A DNA stretch of 64,000 bases, taken from NCBI RefSeq assembly GCF_006149005.1, contig NZ_VBSL01000021.1, forward strand, positions 22,604 to 86,603. The letters are read 5' to 3'. A program made the position numbers and the translations under genes. Positions 46,339-55,580 of the stretch are shown one piece after another; the stretch's first letter is position 1; each line of letters starts with the position of its first letter. This DNA comes from Larkinella sp. C7. GTDB taxonomy: Bacteria > Bacteroidota > Bacteroidia > Cytophagales > Spirosomataceae. A model generated the notes under the pieces. It saw only the letters and a program-made list of their open reading frames with translations. It searched no databases and was not told the origin of the DNA.

Positions 46339-48359
46339 GAGAGGACCGCAAAGACCAGGCTAAAATTAACGAGATTGCCCTATGGGCGTCAATCATCTTT
46401 TTACTGGCTCACTTCTTTTTGGAGTGGCACGGACTGTTCAAAAGCTTAGGCTGGTCCAATCCGTTTGTCGACAACCTGATCAGAAAGCTACTGGCTGGCT
46501 TTGGTGTTTTAACTTCTCCGTGGCCACTGAAGTTATTGGCGGCCGGTGCTCTTGTCGCCTTCGGGATCAGCAGCAGGGGAGTGAAATCAAGAAGCCTTAA
46601 GCCTCAGTCCGTAGCCATCGATCTGGCAATAGGTGTTATTTTGTTTTTGGGCGGTACCTTCTTGGTTCCTGACTCTACGCAATGGTTGGTGGCTAAAGCA
46701 GGATTGATGGGAGGGTGTCTCATTTACCTGACGCTTACCATCATCGGCCTGCTGTACCTCCTCAAAGGCAGTCAGGGTATCAACCGTTTGATGAACTCTC
46801 AATTGGGGAAAGACCCCTTTAACGTCGAAAATGAAACTTTCCCCCAGGAGGAACGCCTGCTCACCAATGAGTACTCCGTGAATATTCCTACCGAGTTTAC
46901 CTACAAAAGACGATTACGGCGGGGATGGATCAACATAGTCAACCCATTTCGGGGCTTGTTGATTGTGGGTAGTGCCGGTTCAGGTAAGACGTTCAGCCTG
47001 ATTTATGCCATCATCCGGCAGCAGATCGAAAAAGGCTTTTCAATGTACATCTACGACTTCAAGTTTGCGGACCTGTCGATCGTGGCCTTTAATGCCCTGA
47101 TACGCTTCCGGAAAAATCAACCCAAGAACATGAAGTTCTACTGCATCAACTTTGATGATCCGGCCAAATCGCACCGGTGCAATCCGTTGCATCCGGTTTA
47201 TCTGCCGAGCATTGAAGACGCTGAGGAGAGCGCCAAAATGATGATGCTCAATTTAAACAAGTCATGGATCGGCAAAGAATCCGAGTTTTTTGTCAGTACG
47301 CCGATGTCCTATGTTACCTGTGCCATCTGGTTATTGAGGACTTACAAGGATGGCCAATACTGTACCCTTCCGCACGTTATCGAGCTGCTTTCGATGGATT
47401 ACAAAAAGGTTTTTCCATTACTGGTTGATCGTCCGGATCTGGAAACACGAGCATCCATCTTTATTTCGGCTTTTGAAGGCGGAGCAATGGAGCAGCTGGA
47501 GGGACAAATGGCCAGTGCCAGAAGTGGCCCGGCAAAACTTTCGAGCCCGGGTCTATATTGGACGATGAGCGGGAATGATTTCATGCTGGATATCAACAAT
47601 CCAAAAGAGCCGAAGATTGTCTGTGTAGGTAATAACAGCAAGAAAAATAAGATTTACGGGGCCGCGCTGAGTCTTTACAATGGTCGCATTCTCCACCAGA
47701 TCAATGAGAAAGGTAAACATCCATCCGGTGTTGTGATCGATGAGATACCTACCCTGTTTTTCGACGGGATTGGCAACCTGATCAATACGGGAAGGTCGAA
47801 CCGAATTGCGGTGACCCTGGCTTTGCAGGATTATTCCCAGTTAGATGCCGAATACGGTAAGGCGCAGGCCGATGTGATCAAAAATAGCTGCGGCACGGTC
47901 CTATGTGGTCAGGCATCGGGAGCAACCGCCGAAGCGATGCAAAACCGGTTGGGAAAGAATGTGCAACAAAAGGAAAGTATCAACATTCAGTCCGAAGATA
48001 CCACGCACGGTTTCTCAACCGAAATGAATTTTATCGCGCCGGCCGCTAAAATCAGCCAGCTCAGTCAGGGGCAATTTGTGGGCGTGATTGCGGACACCGC
48101 TGAACAGCCCAGTGAATTGAAAGCAGTCAGAGCGAAGGTGCTGGTTAACGTGGATGATTTTAATAAGGAACAGAAGTATAAAGAACTTCCCAATTTTTCT
48201 AATTTTGCTCAAGAGGGTAACGATTTGGCGAAATTAGTACAGGACAACTACCTGCAAATAAAAGCAGACGTCAGGGAGTTTATTGAATCCGAAACGGAAC
48301 GTATTGCCAAAAAGCATAATATCCCACTGCCAGAACCTAAAAACCGGGGGAAAAAGTGA
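46335..48359 (+). CDS. mobC: Type IV coupling protein MobC (VirD4/TraD family)
   Basis: A 674-residue protein with N-terminal membrane helices (about 14-32, 55-80, 95-115 and 130-150), then a P-loop ATPase with Walker A GSAGSGKT at 212-219, Walker B GVVIDEIPTLFF and YWTMSGNDFMLDIN characteristic of the Bacteroidota group. It couples the relaxosome to the secretion channel. The next gene overlaps it by 4 bp. Confidence 0.92.
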   Translation: MREDRKDQAKINEIALWASIIFLLAHFFLEWHGLFKSLGWSNPFVDNLIRKLLAGFGVLTSPWPLKLLAAGALVAFGISSRGVKSRSLKPQSVAIDLAIGVILFLGGTFLVPDSTQWLVAKAGLMGGCLIYLTLTIIGLLYLLKGSQGINRLMNSQLGKDPFNVENETFPQEERLLTNEYSVNIPTEFTYKRRLRRGWINIVNPFRGLLIVGSAGSGKTFSLIYAIIRQQIEKGFSMYIYDFKFADLSIVAFNALIRFRKNQPKNMKFYCINFDDPAKSHRCNPLHPVYLPSIEDAEESAKMMMLNLNKSWIGKESEFFVSTPMSYVTCAIWLLRTYKDGQYCTLPHVIELLSMDYKKVFPLLVDRPDLETRASIFISAFEGGAMEQLEGQMASARSGPAKLSSPGLYWTMSGNDFMLDINNPKEPKIVCVGNNSKKNKIYGAALSLYNGRILHQINEKGKHPSGVVIDEIPTLFFDGIGNLINTGRSNRIAVTLALQDYSQLDAEYGKAQADVIKNSCGTVLCGQASGATAEAMQNRLGKNVQQKESINIQSEDTTHGFSTEMNFIAPAAKISQLSQGQFVGVIADTAEQPSELKAVRAKVLVNVDDFNKEQKYKELPNFSNFAQEGNDLAKLVQDNYLQIKADVREFIESETERIAKKHNIPLPEPKNRGKK

Positions 48360-48790
48360 TCAAAGAAACTGTTGGCAAACGCCTGCTTTATTTGCGAAAA
48401 GACCTGAGTCGACGGCTTGGAGAAGATCTGTCCGTACTGGAACTTGCCCAGCGGGCCGGGCTGGAACATTACACATTAGCCCGGTTGGAAAACGGTTTAA
48501 AGGGCAGTACCGAATCACTGGTTACGCTCGTTCGGTATTACCGGAAACAGGGCTATAATTCAGACTGGATATTGGAAGAGGATAATCAACAAATTCCAAT
48601 GATTGTTCCAGTGTCAAAAGATGCCCTGGCTAAGGACCTGTGGGTGATCAATGACACGCTCCTGAAAGTGAAGGCGTTTTTTGACACTGAACAGGAGGCT
48701 TTTGTTGGACAACTCCGCAAATTAGGTTTTCAGAACGTAAATCAAATCGTGCCCAACGATGAGAAAATAGTACTGCCTGATCCAATTTGA
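48356..48790 (+). CDS. XRE-type HTH regulator
   Basis: A 144-residue protein. The N-terminal HTH is LSVLELAQRAGLEHYTLARL, followed by NGLKGSTESLVTLVRYYRK. The C-terminal half has a short coiled segment (INDTLLKVKAFFDTEQ). ATGA-type overlap with mobC suggests control of the mob operon. Its last 49 bases overlap the convergent M23 peptidase gene. Confidence 0.8.
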   Translation: MIKETVGKRLLYLRKDLSRRLGEDLSVLELAQRAGLEHYTLARLENGLKGSTESLVTLVRYYRKQGYNSDWILEEDNQQIPMIVPVSKDALAKDLWVINDTLLKVKAFFDTEQEAFVGQLRKLGFQNVNQIVPNDEKIVLPDPI

Positions 48791-49422
48791 TGCAGCCAAA
48801 CCCGCCTGCGCAGCAAATAACAGAAGTGTAGGGGATCGACCGGCTGGCCGTTCTTCCTGACCACGTAATGCAGGTGCGACCCAGTCGCTAAACCGGTTTG
48901 TCCGACCTTGCCAATTTCATCCCCCCGCTCAACCTTTTGACCAGGCTGAACACAATAGCCTGAGAGGTGGCCATAAATGGTTTCAAAGCCAAAGCTATGC
49001 AGCACCTGCACAAACGCACCCAAGCCGGGATCATAACCGACGCGCTTCACGATGCCCGGCGCGGTGGACTTTACTCGCATTCCCGTTCGTGCTTTGACAT
49101 CAATACCTCCATGAAATAGTGTTTTCTTATACACCGGATGCCGGCGAAGTCCAAAGGGAGAGGATACTTTGAATTCATGAAGCGGTACCTCAACCGGAAA
49201 AGTGGAGGGAAGCCGGTTTAGATACTCAGGTCGCAAAGGAATAGCCTGGATCAGTCGATCAACCTGCTCATAGGTTCGCGTGGTTCGAAGCAATTCTACC
49301 TCCAGTGAATCCCACGAAACGCGGAGTGAATCCTCATTTTCCGCCATCTGACCGTAGGTTACAACCTGACTACCGAGGTAGAAGCTAATTAACAGGCATA
49401 CTATTTGCTTTGGAGAATACAT
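48742..49422 (-). CDS. M23 family peptidoglycan endopeptidase
   Basis: A 226-residue exported LytM-like protein. The signal peptide is about 1-24 (IVCLLISFYLGSQVVTYG). The Zn site is complete: HGGIDVKA (H and D) and HLHYVV (HxH), with SPFGLRRHP leading in. It would cut peptidoglycan cross-bridges to let the mating channel through. It is convergent with the HTH gene and transcribed away from the DUF3945-like gene. Confidence 0.9.
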   Translation of the reverse strand: MYSPKQIVCLLISFYLGSQVVTYGQMAENEDSLRVSWDSLEVELLRTTRTYEQVDRLIQAIPLRPEYLNRLPSTFPVEVPLHEFKVSSPFGLRRHPVYKKTLFHGGIDVKARTGMRVKSTAPGIVKRVGYDPGLGAFVQVLHSFGFETIYGHLSGYCVQPGQKVERGDEIGKVGQTGLATGSHLHYVVRKNGQPVDPLHFCYLLRRRVWLHQIGSGSTIFSSLGTI

Positions 49423-49530
49423 ATTTTGTGAAGTCTCTTAACAAAACTACAAAATACGTAAATTTTAATTCGCAATTTTATAGATTTACTCCACAAGAAA
49501 CTTTGATCAATTGATGTAAGCACATTTATC

Positions 49531-50466
49531 ATGCAAAATCAGGACTTTGCCCGAACCCAGGCCGATGGCCTTGACAACATTGCACCAACCGCTACCCAAG
49601 CCGCAGCAGCTTCTCAATATGCGGTAACGGACGGTTTCCTAAGTTCATCCGAACAGGAAGCGGTATTGCGCCAGATCGCAACTGAGCGTCCTGTACTTCA
49701 AAAAAAACTGGATGAGGTTGGGATTGACCGCGTTTATTTGGCAATGCATCCCGAAGTGGAACAAGCCCTCTTTTCCGGAAAGCAAACACCAGTGGTTACC
49801 ATTCAATTGCCCAATGAACTGGAATTACAAGGCCGTTTACGGATTGCCCTGACTGATCAGGGTCCTCAGCTTCGAATAACTCCGGTTCATCCCGAATTAG
49901 AAATACCTGAGAAGGTCGGCGATTTGAAGTTAACACCTCAGGAGCGGAGCGAGCTGGAGCAAAAGGGATATGTCGATCGGTCACTCGCCATTGCAGAGAA
50001 TGGCGGCTTTGTTTCAGGCTTTTTGCGAGTTGACAACCAAACCAATACCGTGGACCTTTGGCGGGTTAATCCGGAAACGTTGCCCTCGAAGCTATTGGGA
50101 ATTGATTTAACGCGTGATCAGCAGATTGCCCTGGTATGTGGCCACCCTGTTAAACTGAGTGGCTTAAAAGACAAGCAGGGCGAGCCGTTCGACGCTACCG
50201 TATCAATCTCTGCTGGAAAGCAGGGCCTCCAGTTCTCCGATATCGGCCGTCCCGATCTATCACTGAAGCCTGATGAGAAATTCAAGCAGCAGTTGGGCCA
50301 GAATAACGAAGGGGCCAAAACCGATCATACGCGCGGTTTAGAGGAAAGGGCGGGTCAATCAACTGTCGCCAATGCCCAAACTGAAACAATCAAACGTTTG
50401 ATGGATCCTGATGAAAAACCGGATCAACACAAACTCCACCTCCGCCCTGGCCATGACAAAATTTGA
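49531..50466 (+). CDS. DUF3945/DUF4099-like plasmid protein
   Basis: A 311-residue protein. Paired repeats such as LTPQERSELEQKGYVDRSLA and LTRDQQIALVCGHPVKLSGL match the repeated short domain of DUF3945/DUF4099 proteins common on Bacteroidota mobile elements. Function is unknown. Its end overlaps the next gene by 14 bases. Confidence 0.68.
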   Translation: MQNQDFARTQADGLDNIAPTATQAAAASQYAVTDGFLSSSEQEAVLRQIATERPVLQKKLDEVGIDRVYLAMHPEVEQALFSGKQTPVVTIQLPNELELQGRLRIALTDQGPQLRITPVHPELEIPEKVGDLKLTPQERSELEQKGYVDRSLAIAENGGFVSGFLRVDNQTNTVDLWRVNPETLPSKLLGIDLTRDQQIALVCGHPVKLSGLKDKQGEPFDATVSISAGKQGLQFSDIGRPDLSLKPDEKFKQQLGQNNEGAKTDHTRGLEERAGQSTVANAQTETIKRLMDPDEKPDQHKLHLRPGHDKI

Positions 50467-52183
50467 GGAGCTAAAACAGCGCTTCCCTAATACGATTCCG
50501 GTACCCGAACTTCGAGCGAATGTTTCAATCATTGAACTGGCTGTTCAGTATGGCTATGAACACCTGACTCATAAAGGCCGCAGTCGTCCAGTACTTCAAC
50601 ATCCGGGACACGGCGATACGATTATTATTAAAAATCCGCAGGATGCCAGTCAGCAGGTGTATCAGCGCGCCGACGACTTCTCAGATTCGGGCACCATCAT
50701 TGATTTCATTCGGAATCGCTTACCGACGGTGTTTTCAGTATTCAATCACCCTGGCCAGCATGAATTCAGAAATGTCACCAATGTCCTCTACGATTACCTG
50801 CGGGTTGATCCGGTTCAGGTTGCCCGAAACCGAAAAATAATACCTACTGATACTGATTCCAGCAAGCAGACCTTTGCCAAGGAGCTATTTGACATTCGAT
50901 CGCTGGAGAAGGATAACTACCTGCTCAAACGCCATATCGATCCCCGAATCATTCAAAGCCCGGAATTCGCGGGCAAGGCCGTTACCCAGGTATCGTATCT
51001 GAATCCGGAAACCGGACGGACGGAAGGCTTTTTAACGGCAAAAGCAAATCCCGATCGGAAATATATAAACTTCAGTAACGTCGCTTTCCCCTACTACAAC
51101 GGGCTAACGGCGGAGGTAATGGGGTTCGAGATCCGAAATGAAAATTTAAAACAGCATGCGCCGGGCAGTGATCGCTACACCAGTGTTTTTATTTCCAACA
51201 TCCCGCCCAAGCCACAGCGCTTTATTGTTATGGAAAGCGTACTGGATGCAATGGCCCATAAGCAGTTGCAATCGGTTAATGGCAATGATGCATTCGACTC
51301 GGTTTATTTTTCCACCGGTGGCCAGCTCACGCAGGAACAAACCAATACAATTTCACGGTACGTTTCCGCTCTGGACAAGTCGGACGACTGGAAGATCATT
51401 CTGGCATTCGATAATGATGCCAAGGGTCACCGGTTCGACCTGATGTTTGTTCAGCAATTGGTTGCTCCAAACTTTCCGACGTCGCCAACCGTGGCCACCG
51501 CAAACCGGGTTGGTCTTTTACTCCCGGAAGGAGCTGCGCACGGTCCCATCCGGGAGGCATTAATTGGCCGGGCTGAATCCTTCAACAATACTATTCGTAG
51601 CCAAATCGAAAATGCGGATGGTGATGAAATTTCCCGAAAAGAACTGAGTAGCCAGCTCATTAACATCGCCACGCTGAATAATCAGCAAGTTGCCCTCCAC
51701 GTACCGGAAACCATGACGGCAATGGGTGCGATTAGTGAAGCATTGCTTGAATTAACGGGCTTTGGTAAACGGATCGAGGTTGTTAAATCCTGTAGTAAGG
51801 ATTATTGCGAGGAGCTGAAAACCCATATGGCCGAAACAAAACGGTATGCCTATACGGTTACCAGCGAATCAGGGGAGAGTGCTTATAATACCAATTCGGC
51901 GATTACGGCGCAACGCACGCTGATTATGTTACAGCATCAGCATACCGGAGATAAACAGAATAAAACCTTTCAGTTAATGCTGAGTCAGCCCGACGGTTGG
52001 TATAAGCAACAGGCTTATCTGGAGATAAAAAACGGCAAGGTAGTAAAGGCAGTAGAACAGCCAGAATTCAAGAAACAGGTTTTACAGGAAAAGAGGGAGC
52101 GGAGTGAAAAGGTTCAGGGGAAAGATCAGTCTATAAATGAACCTGTGCAACAAAAATCCACACCAAAGATCAAGCCCCAATGA
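50453..52183 (+). CDS. Toprim-domain protein (TraP/primase-like)
   Basis: A 576-residue protein; ATG 50453 lies within the previous gene's end. The first part has a CHC2-zinc-finger-like fold without the cysteines (ELAVQYGYEHLTHKGRSRP, then DDFSDSGTIIDFIRNRL). A Toprim segment follows with RFIVMESVLDAMA (conserved Glu) and WKIILAFDNDAKGHRF (DxD). Such proteins prime the transferred strand in the recipient. The C-terminal part is not recognised. Confidence 0.78.
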   Translation: MTKFEELKQRFPNTIPVPELRANVSIIELAVQYGYEHLTHKGRSRPVLQHPGHGDTIIIKNPQDASQQVYQRADDFSDSGTIIDFIRNRLPTVFSVFNHPGQHEFRNVTNVLYDYLRVDPVQVARNRKIIPTDTDSSKQTFAKELFDIRSLEKDNYLLKRHIDPRIIQSPEFAGKAVTQVSYLNPETGRTEGFLTAKANPDRKYINFSNVAFPYYNGLTAEVMGFEIRNENLKQHAPGSDRYTSVFISNIPPKPQRFIVMESVLDAMAHKQLQSVNGNDAFDSVYFSTGGQLTQEQTNTISRYVSALDKSDDWKIILAFDNDAKGHRFDLMFVQQLVAPNFPTSPTVATANRVGLLLPEGAAHGPIREALIGRAESFNNTIRSQIENADGDEISRKELSSQLINIATLNNQQVALHVPETMTAMGAISEALLELTGFGKRIEVVKSCSKDYCEELKTHMAETKRYAYTVTSESGESAYNTNSAITAQRTLIMLQHQHTGDKQNKTFQLMLSQPDGWYKQQAYLEIKNGKVVKAVEQPEFKKQVLQEKRERSEKVQGKDQSINEPVQQKSTPKIKPQ

Positions 52184-52476
52184 GTAACTTTACCGATGAA
52201 TCCGAAAACTTTGAAATGGCGTTTGTGATCAATTTAGCAGATGGTACCGGTCGTGAGTTTTATATGACCGATTCCGGTGCAGCAGTTGCATTGGATGCTC
52301 CCCAGGGCGACGAGCCAATGATCCTTAGAACCGATAAGCTCATCGAGAAAAACCTGATTAACCTTAAAAAGAAATTTCCGGCAACCTGCAAATTGTATGC
52401 AGTCGAACTTCGGGAGTTTGAACATCGAAGGCAGAATCTTCGCAATAGTTCGAACAAATCAAAAGCCTCTGAATAG
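52180..52476 (+). CDS. Hypothetical small protein
   Basis: A 98-residue soluble protein, coupled by ATGA overlap to the Toprim gene. No domain recognised. A terminator hairpin begins inside its last codons (52461-52488). Confidence 0.65.
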   Translation: MSNFTDESENFEMAFVINLADGTGREFYMTDSGAAVALDAPQGDEPMILRTDKLIEKNLINLKKKFPATCKLYAVELREFEHRRQNLRNSSNKSKASE

Positions 52477-52488
52477 GGGGCTTTTTTT
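52461..52488 (+). terminator. Rho-independent terminator
   Basis: AAAAGCC (52461-52467) pairs with GGCTTTT (52479-52485) and is followed by more T residues. It overlaps the end of the previous coding region and closes the 49.5-52.5 kb operon. Confidence 0.7.
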
Positions 52489-52553
52489 GTTGGAAAGGGG
52501 AAAAGGGGTGGCTTAATTCTTACAAAATATTTACTATAATACTAATATTAATA

Positions 52554-52601
52554 TTGTTTTTCATGTAAAAAATGGCTATCTTAATACTGTAAATCAGATA
52601 A
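52554..52601 (+). promoter_or_regulatory. Promoter copy 1 of a duplicated element
   Basis: TTG (52554-52556), 20-base spacer, TATCTTAA (52577-52584), ending in TAAATCAGATAA (52590-52601), 9 bases before the ATG. The 45-base block 52557-52601 aligns without gaps to 53421-53465 at 36 of 45 positions. Confidence 0.65.
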
Positions 52602-52610
52602 CTAATTGAC

Positions 52611-53270
52611 ATGAAAAAGAATCAAACCCCGGCCACCAGCCAAACCGAAGTTGTTTCAAGCGAAGCAGTTACGCCAACTCTCAACGAGCAGGTAGATGAA
52701 GAAACCGGCGAGGTAACTGACCCTTTCAAATTCAAATACCTCGAAGGACATCCCCGCCAATACCGTTTTGACGCCAAACAGGGCGTGTTTAATATTAATG
52801 GCACGGAAGTACTCGGCAACACCCTCACTTTCCAGCCCCTAGCGTGGCGGATTTTTACCGATAGTATTCTGAATATGGGGCAAAAAACGTGGGCGGAACT
52901 GTTCTTCGTCGATGCCGCCAATTGTGTCTCATCGGTGCTGTTTCACGGCTATTCCGTCGATAACATTTTCCGACTAATCGAACCCCTTTTCTACGCTGAT
53001 CTAACCCTCGCTGACGTGGTAATAACCGCCACGGCGGAGAAGAAGGAGAATACAAAAATCCAGCCGAAAGGGACGTACTACATTGCAACCTTTGGCTATC
53101 AAATGGCCGACCGCAAGCTAACCCAGGAATTGACCGCCTACGCTCAATCAAACCGGCTTTTCCGTCAGGAAACCACCACCGACCGCGCCAATATTTCCCG
53201 ACTCTATAACTGGTATAATCCATTTGGAGAGAACGACGATACCGATACCGGACTGCTACTGGCCGCGTAA
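52611..53270 (+). CDS. Hypothetical plasmid protein
   Basis: A 219-residue soluble protein without recognisable domains. The N-terminal 40 residues are acidic and probably disordered (EQVDEETGEVTDPFKFKYLE); the rest is mixed alpha/beta with several conserved-looking aromatic residues. It has its own promoter and terminator. Confidence 0.65.
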   Translation: MKKNQTPATSQTEVVSSEAVTPTLNEQVDEETGEVTDPFKFKYLEGHPRQYRFDAKQGVFNINGTEVLGNTLTFQPLAWRIFTDSILNMGQKTWAELFFVDAANCVSSVLFHGYSVDNIFRLIEPLFYADLTLADVVITATAEKKENTKIQPKGTYYIATFGYQMADRKLTQELTAYAQSNRLFRQETTTDRANISRLYNWYNPFGENDDTDTGLLLAA

Positions 53271-53282
53271 GGACTAAATAAG

Positions 53283-53311
53283 AGAAGCCAGCCGGCATCC
53301 GGCTGGCTTCT
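53283..53311 (+). terminator. Strong hairpin terminator
   Basis: A perfect 13-bp GC-rich stem (AGAAGCCAGCCGG and its complement) with a 3-base loop CAT, 12 bases after the stop codon. A third copy of TAAATCAGATAA follows at 53315-53326. Confidence 0.85.
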
Positions 53312-53417
53312 GCTATAAATCAGATAAAAATTATCCCCAAAAGTACAGGATCAGATTGGAAAGGGGAAAAAAGAGGCAAATCTGTTCACTTTTTTTACAT
53401 TAAAAATAATTTCTAAC

Positions 53418-53465
53418 TTGCTTTTTATGTAAAAAGTGCTTATTTTTATAGAGTAAATCAGATAA
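53418..53465 (+). promoter_or_regulatory. Promoter copy 2 of a duplicated element
   Basis: TTG (53418-53420), 20-base spacer, TATTTTTA (53441-53448) and TAAATCAGATAA (53454-53465), 7 bases before the next ATG. Same architecture and 36/45 identity with the block at 52557. Confidence 0.65.
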
Positions 53466-53472
53466 AAAAACT

Positions 53473-53823
53473 ATGAAACTTATCAAGATCGACCCCGCAG
53501 CCCAGACCATTGAGGTCATTGATACGGCTGCTACCCTCCACGATTTTTATCAGATTATCGGCTGCCGTTGCATCGACGTTTGCGCCCGGCAAGGGGACGG
53601 TGACGCCCTCACGGTAGATGATGAGGCCCTTTTTCAACGACCGCAGCCACTGGCCTTTTCATTCGGCGGATATGGCCCCATTCACGGCATAGCGGTCTTG
53701 TCTGGAAGCGACGAAGAAGGAGAAACGACGGAGCCTAAAATGGGCATCGAAGCCGCTAAAAGAATGGTGTCGTGGCTGGAAGCCGCTTACACCGCCCCCT
53801 ATTTCCGAGTCACCTCTTTTTAG
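53473..53823 (+). CDS. DUF3846-like hypothetical protein
   Basis: A 116-residue protein with a start (KLIKIDPAAQTIEVIDTAAT) and a strand-helix pattern (YQIIGCRCIDVCARQGDGDA) like the DUF3846 domain of phage and plasmid proteins. Function unknown. It begins a run of small accessory genes with the promoter at 53418. Confidence 0.6.
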   Translation: MKLIKIDPAAQTIEVIDTAATLHDFYQIIGCRCIDVCARQGDGDALTVDDEALFQRPQPLAFSFGGYGPIHGIAVLSGSDEEGETTEPKMGIEAAKRMVSWLEAAYTAPYFRVTSF

Positions 53824-53871
53824 TCAAACCGGGTAGACTGCAATCGGTAGTCTACCCTAATCCAATCCGCT

Positions 53872-54486
53872 ATGTATCAGATTATCACTAGTCAGGAACA
53901 GAAAAGAGGTTGCGGCTACCGGAAACCGGGAGGGTTTTACTTTGTCGCCGGGAAATCAGCCCGACCCTGTGCTAAACTTCCCATCGAAGTTAGCATTTGC
54001 CCTTGCTGTAGTCAGGGCATTCAATTCAATCGCGGCTTTACGTGGGTGTCTTCGGTTCTGATCGAACAGCAACCCTGTCGGCTGGCCGGATGCTCGGACT
54101 GTTTCCCCTTCAAAGTCATGAAGCGTTACGGTTTGATGTGGGTAGGGGAGAAGTTCTATAAAACCCCGGCTGCCTTTTCCGCCGAAGCCGCCAAAATGGG
54201 CGTTTCCAAGCGGTTACCGTTCATCCCGAAAGGATTTACCATTGGCGTCGATTGGATTCTGCTGGCGCACCGGAAATGCCCCTTTGAAACCGAAAACGGG
54301 ATTGAGCTGAAGCCCGGCATTTTCACCGCCTTTTGCCCATCACAGATTGATTACATCGTGAAGGGAGACGAGTCAGACGATTTTTTAAATGACCTCTATG
54401 ACAAAGGGGTACGACTGATCGACGTCATCCCGGAAGGGGAGAGCGAACAAGGTAAAATTATCCCGCTTCATCCTGAACTTCAATAA
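53872..54486 (+). CDS. Hypothetical protein with a four-cysteine zinc-like site
   Basis: A 204-residue protein. ICPCCSQGIQFNRG and CRLAGCSDCFPF give a CxxC plus CxxxxCxxC arrangement suggestive of a zinc ribbon. The C-terminal half (FCPSQIDYIVKGDESDDFLN) is not recognised. Similar Cys-containing proteins occur on phages and plasmids, often without known role. Confidence 0.62.
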   Translation: MYQIITSQEQKRGCGYRKPGGFYFVAGKSARPCAKLPIEVSICPCCSQGIQFNRGFTWVSSVLIEQQPCRLAGCSDCFPFKVMKRYGLMWVGEKFYKTPAAFSAEAAKMGVSKRLPFIPKGFTIGVDWILLAHRKCPFETENGIELKPGIFTAFCPSQIDYIVKGDESDDFLNDLYDKGVRLIDVIPEGESEQGKIIPLHPELQ

Positions 54487-54552
54487 CTCACTTTAGGCAC
54501 CCGGCAACTCCCTCGCCGGGTGCTCTTTCAAACCTTACTCCCCTTTACAACG

Positions 54553-55214
54553 ATGGATTACCGTTCCATTTCCCGCTACACAAACAGCGATCTGACTGAG
54601 TTTCGCAACCTGTTTTCTGGCTACCCAGTAAAGCCAATGGGTCCCGCTCAGGAGTTTGGTACTGCCTTCCACGAATTGATCTTAGAACAGGAATTAACCA
54701 TCGAACTGACGACCGCTCGTCAGAAACAGGTCGACCAGATTCGAAATGCGTTGCAGAAAGACAGCTTCGCCCGGCTGGTGTTACAGGAAGCCCGAAAGGA
54801 GGTTATCGAACTATGGGACGATGATCAAACGGGATTGCCCTGTAAATCCCGACTCGATCTGTGGCTACCATCCGAAGAGATGATTGTGGACGTAAAGACC
54901 ACCAGCGCGCGCAATTACCGGGAATTTTTAGCCAGTTGTCTGGAGTGCGATTATGATGGCAGCGGCCAACCGTCGCCAAAGCGCGTTCTATCGACAGCAA
55001 ACCCCATGCTTACCGGTTCGTTTTATTGGGGGTTCAGAAACAGGCTCCCTTTAGCATCTTCTATTTTGAGGCAACCGCCTGCAAGGGTTGTATTGAAGGA
55101 GGCAGGAAGAAATATCAGGCCCTGCTCCGGGAAGTCCGCAAATGCAATTTTCAGCCATCGTCTTGGGCGCTTAATACCATCGCCATTCAACCGCTAACCC
55201 GTCAGGCCAGCTAA
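54553..55214 (+). pseudogene. RecE-like/PD-(D/E)XK exonuclease gene with two frameshifts
   Basis: The first frame gives about 137 good residues: YRSISRYTNSDLTEFRN, FGTAFHELIL and LPCKSRLDLWLP followed by MIVDVKTTSA, the H-E-D-(x)K core of RecB/RecE-like exonucleases. After DYD at about 54957 the homologous sequence moves to the next frame (NRRQSAFY) and near 54991 to the third frame (DSKPHAYRFVLLGVQKQAPF and then FYFEATACKGC), ending at 55214. Both breaks fall within 40 bases. It could be a pseudogene or sequencing errors in one spot. Confidence 0.7.
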
Positions 55215-55233
55215 CCCATAACCCCTTAAAGCT

Positions 55234-55569
55234 ATGTTTTTCGCTAAAATTACGACGCTGCACAATCCCAAAAACAGCCTACAGACCTATTTAAGGGAGC
55301 AGGTTGCCAAACTCGACGGCTTGAACGTGGAGGAGCCTCAAGATTTTTACGCCCATTTACACACGATGGTTCTCCGGGCGAATGCCCGGTACAACCGCTG
55401 TACACCTCTCAAAGCCTACCTTCAAAAAGCCTACGTAGTGGGCGATTTGCTTACCGGCATACATGGGCTGGTTCAAATCAATTTGTATCAACAGAAGGGT
55501 GTTTTTGGCGAAACGCTGGGCATTGGTGAGCAAGCCGCAGTCGAAGGCGTACAAACCTCGATCTTCTAA
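55234..55569 (+). CDS. Hypothetical small protein
   Basis: A 111-residue soluble, mostly helical protein (NSLQTYLREQVAKLDGLNVE). No family recognised. It follows the broken exonuclease gene by 19 bases and is followed by a large palindrome. Confidence 0.55.
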   Translation: MFFAKITTLHNPKNSLQTYLREQVAKLDGLNVEEPQDFYAHLHTMVLRANARYNRCTPLKAYLQKAYVVGDLLTGIHGLVQINLYQQKGVFGETLGIGEQAAVEGVQTSIF

Positions 55570-55580
55570 TTAGAAAATGG

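Noticed and set aside
31466..48359. Integrated conjugative transposon rather than plasmid
   Set aside because: tra and mob genes are shared by both kinds of element, but no integrase or attachment site is visible and a RepB gene with iterons is present. The rest of the replicon outside the window could still change this.
54520..55214. Two separate genes at the exonuclease locus
   Set aside because: The second frame continues the protein family of the first, so one broken gene is the simpler explanation.
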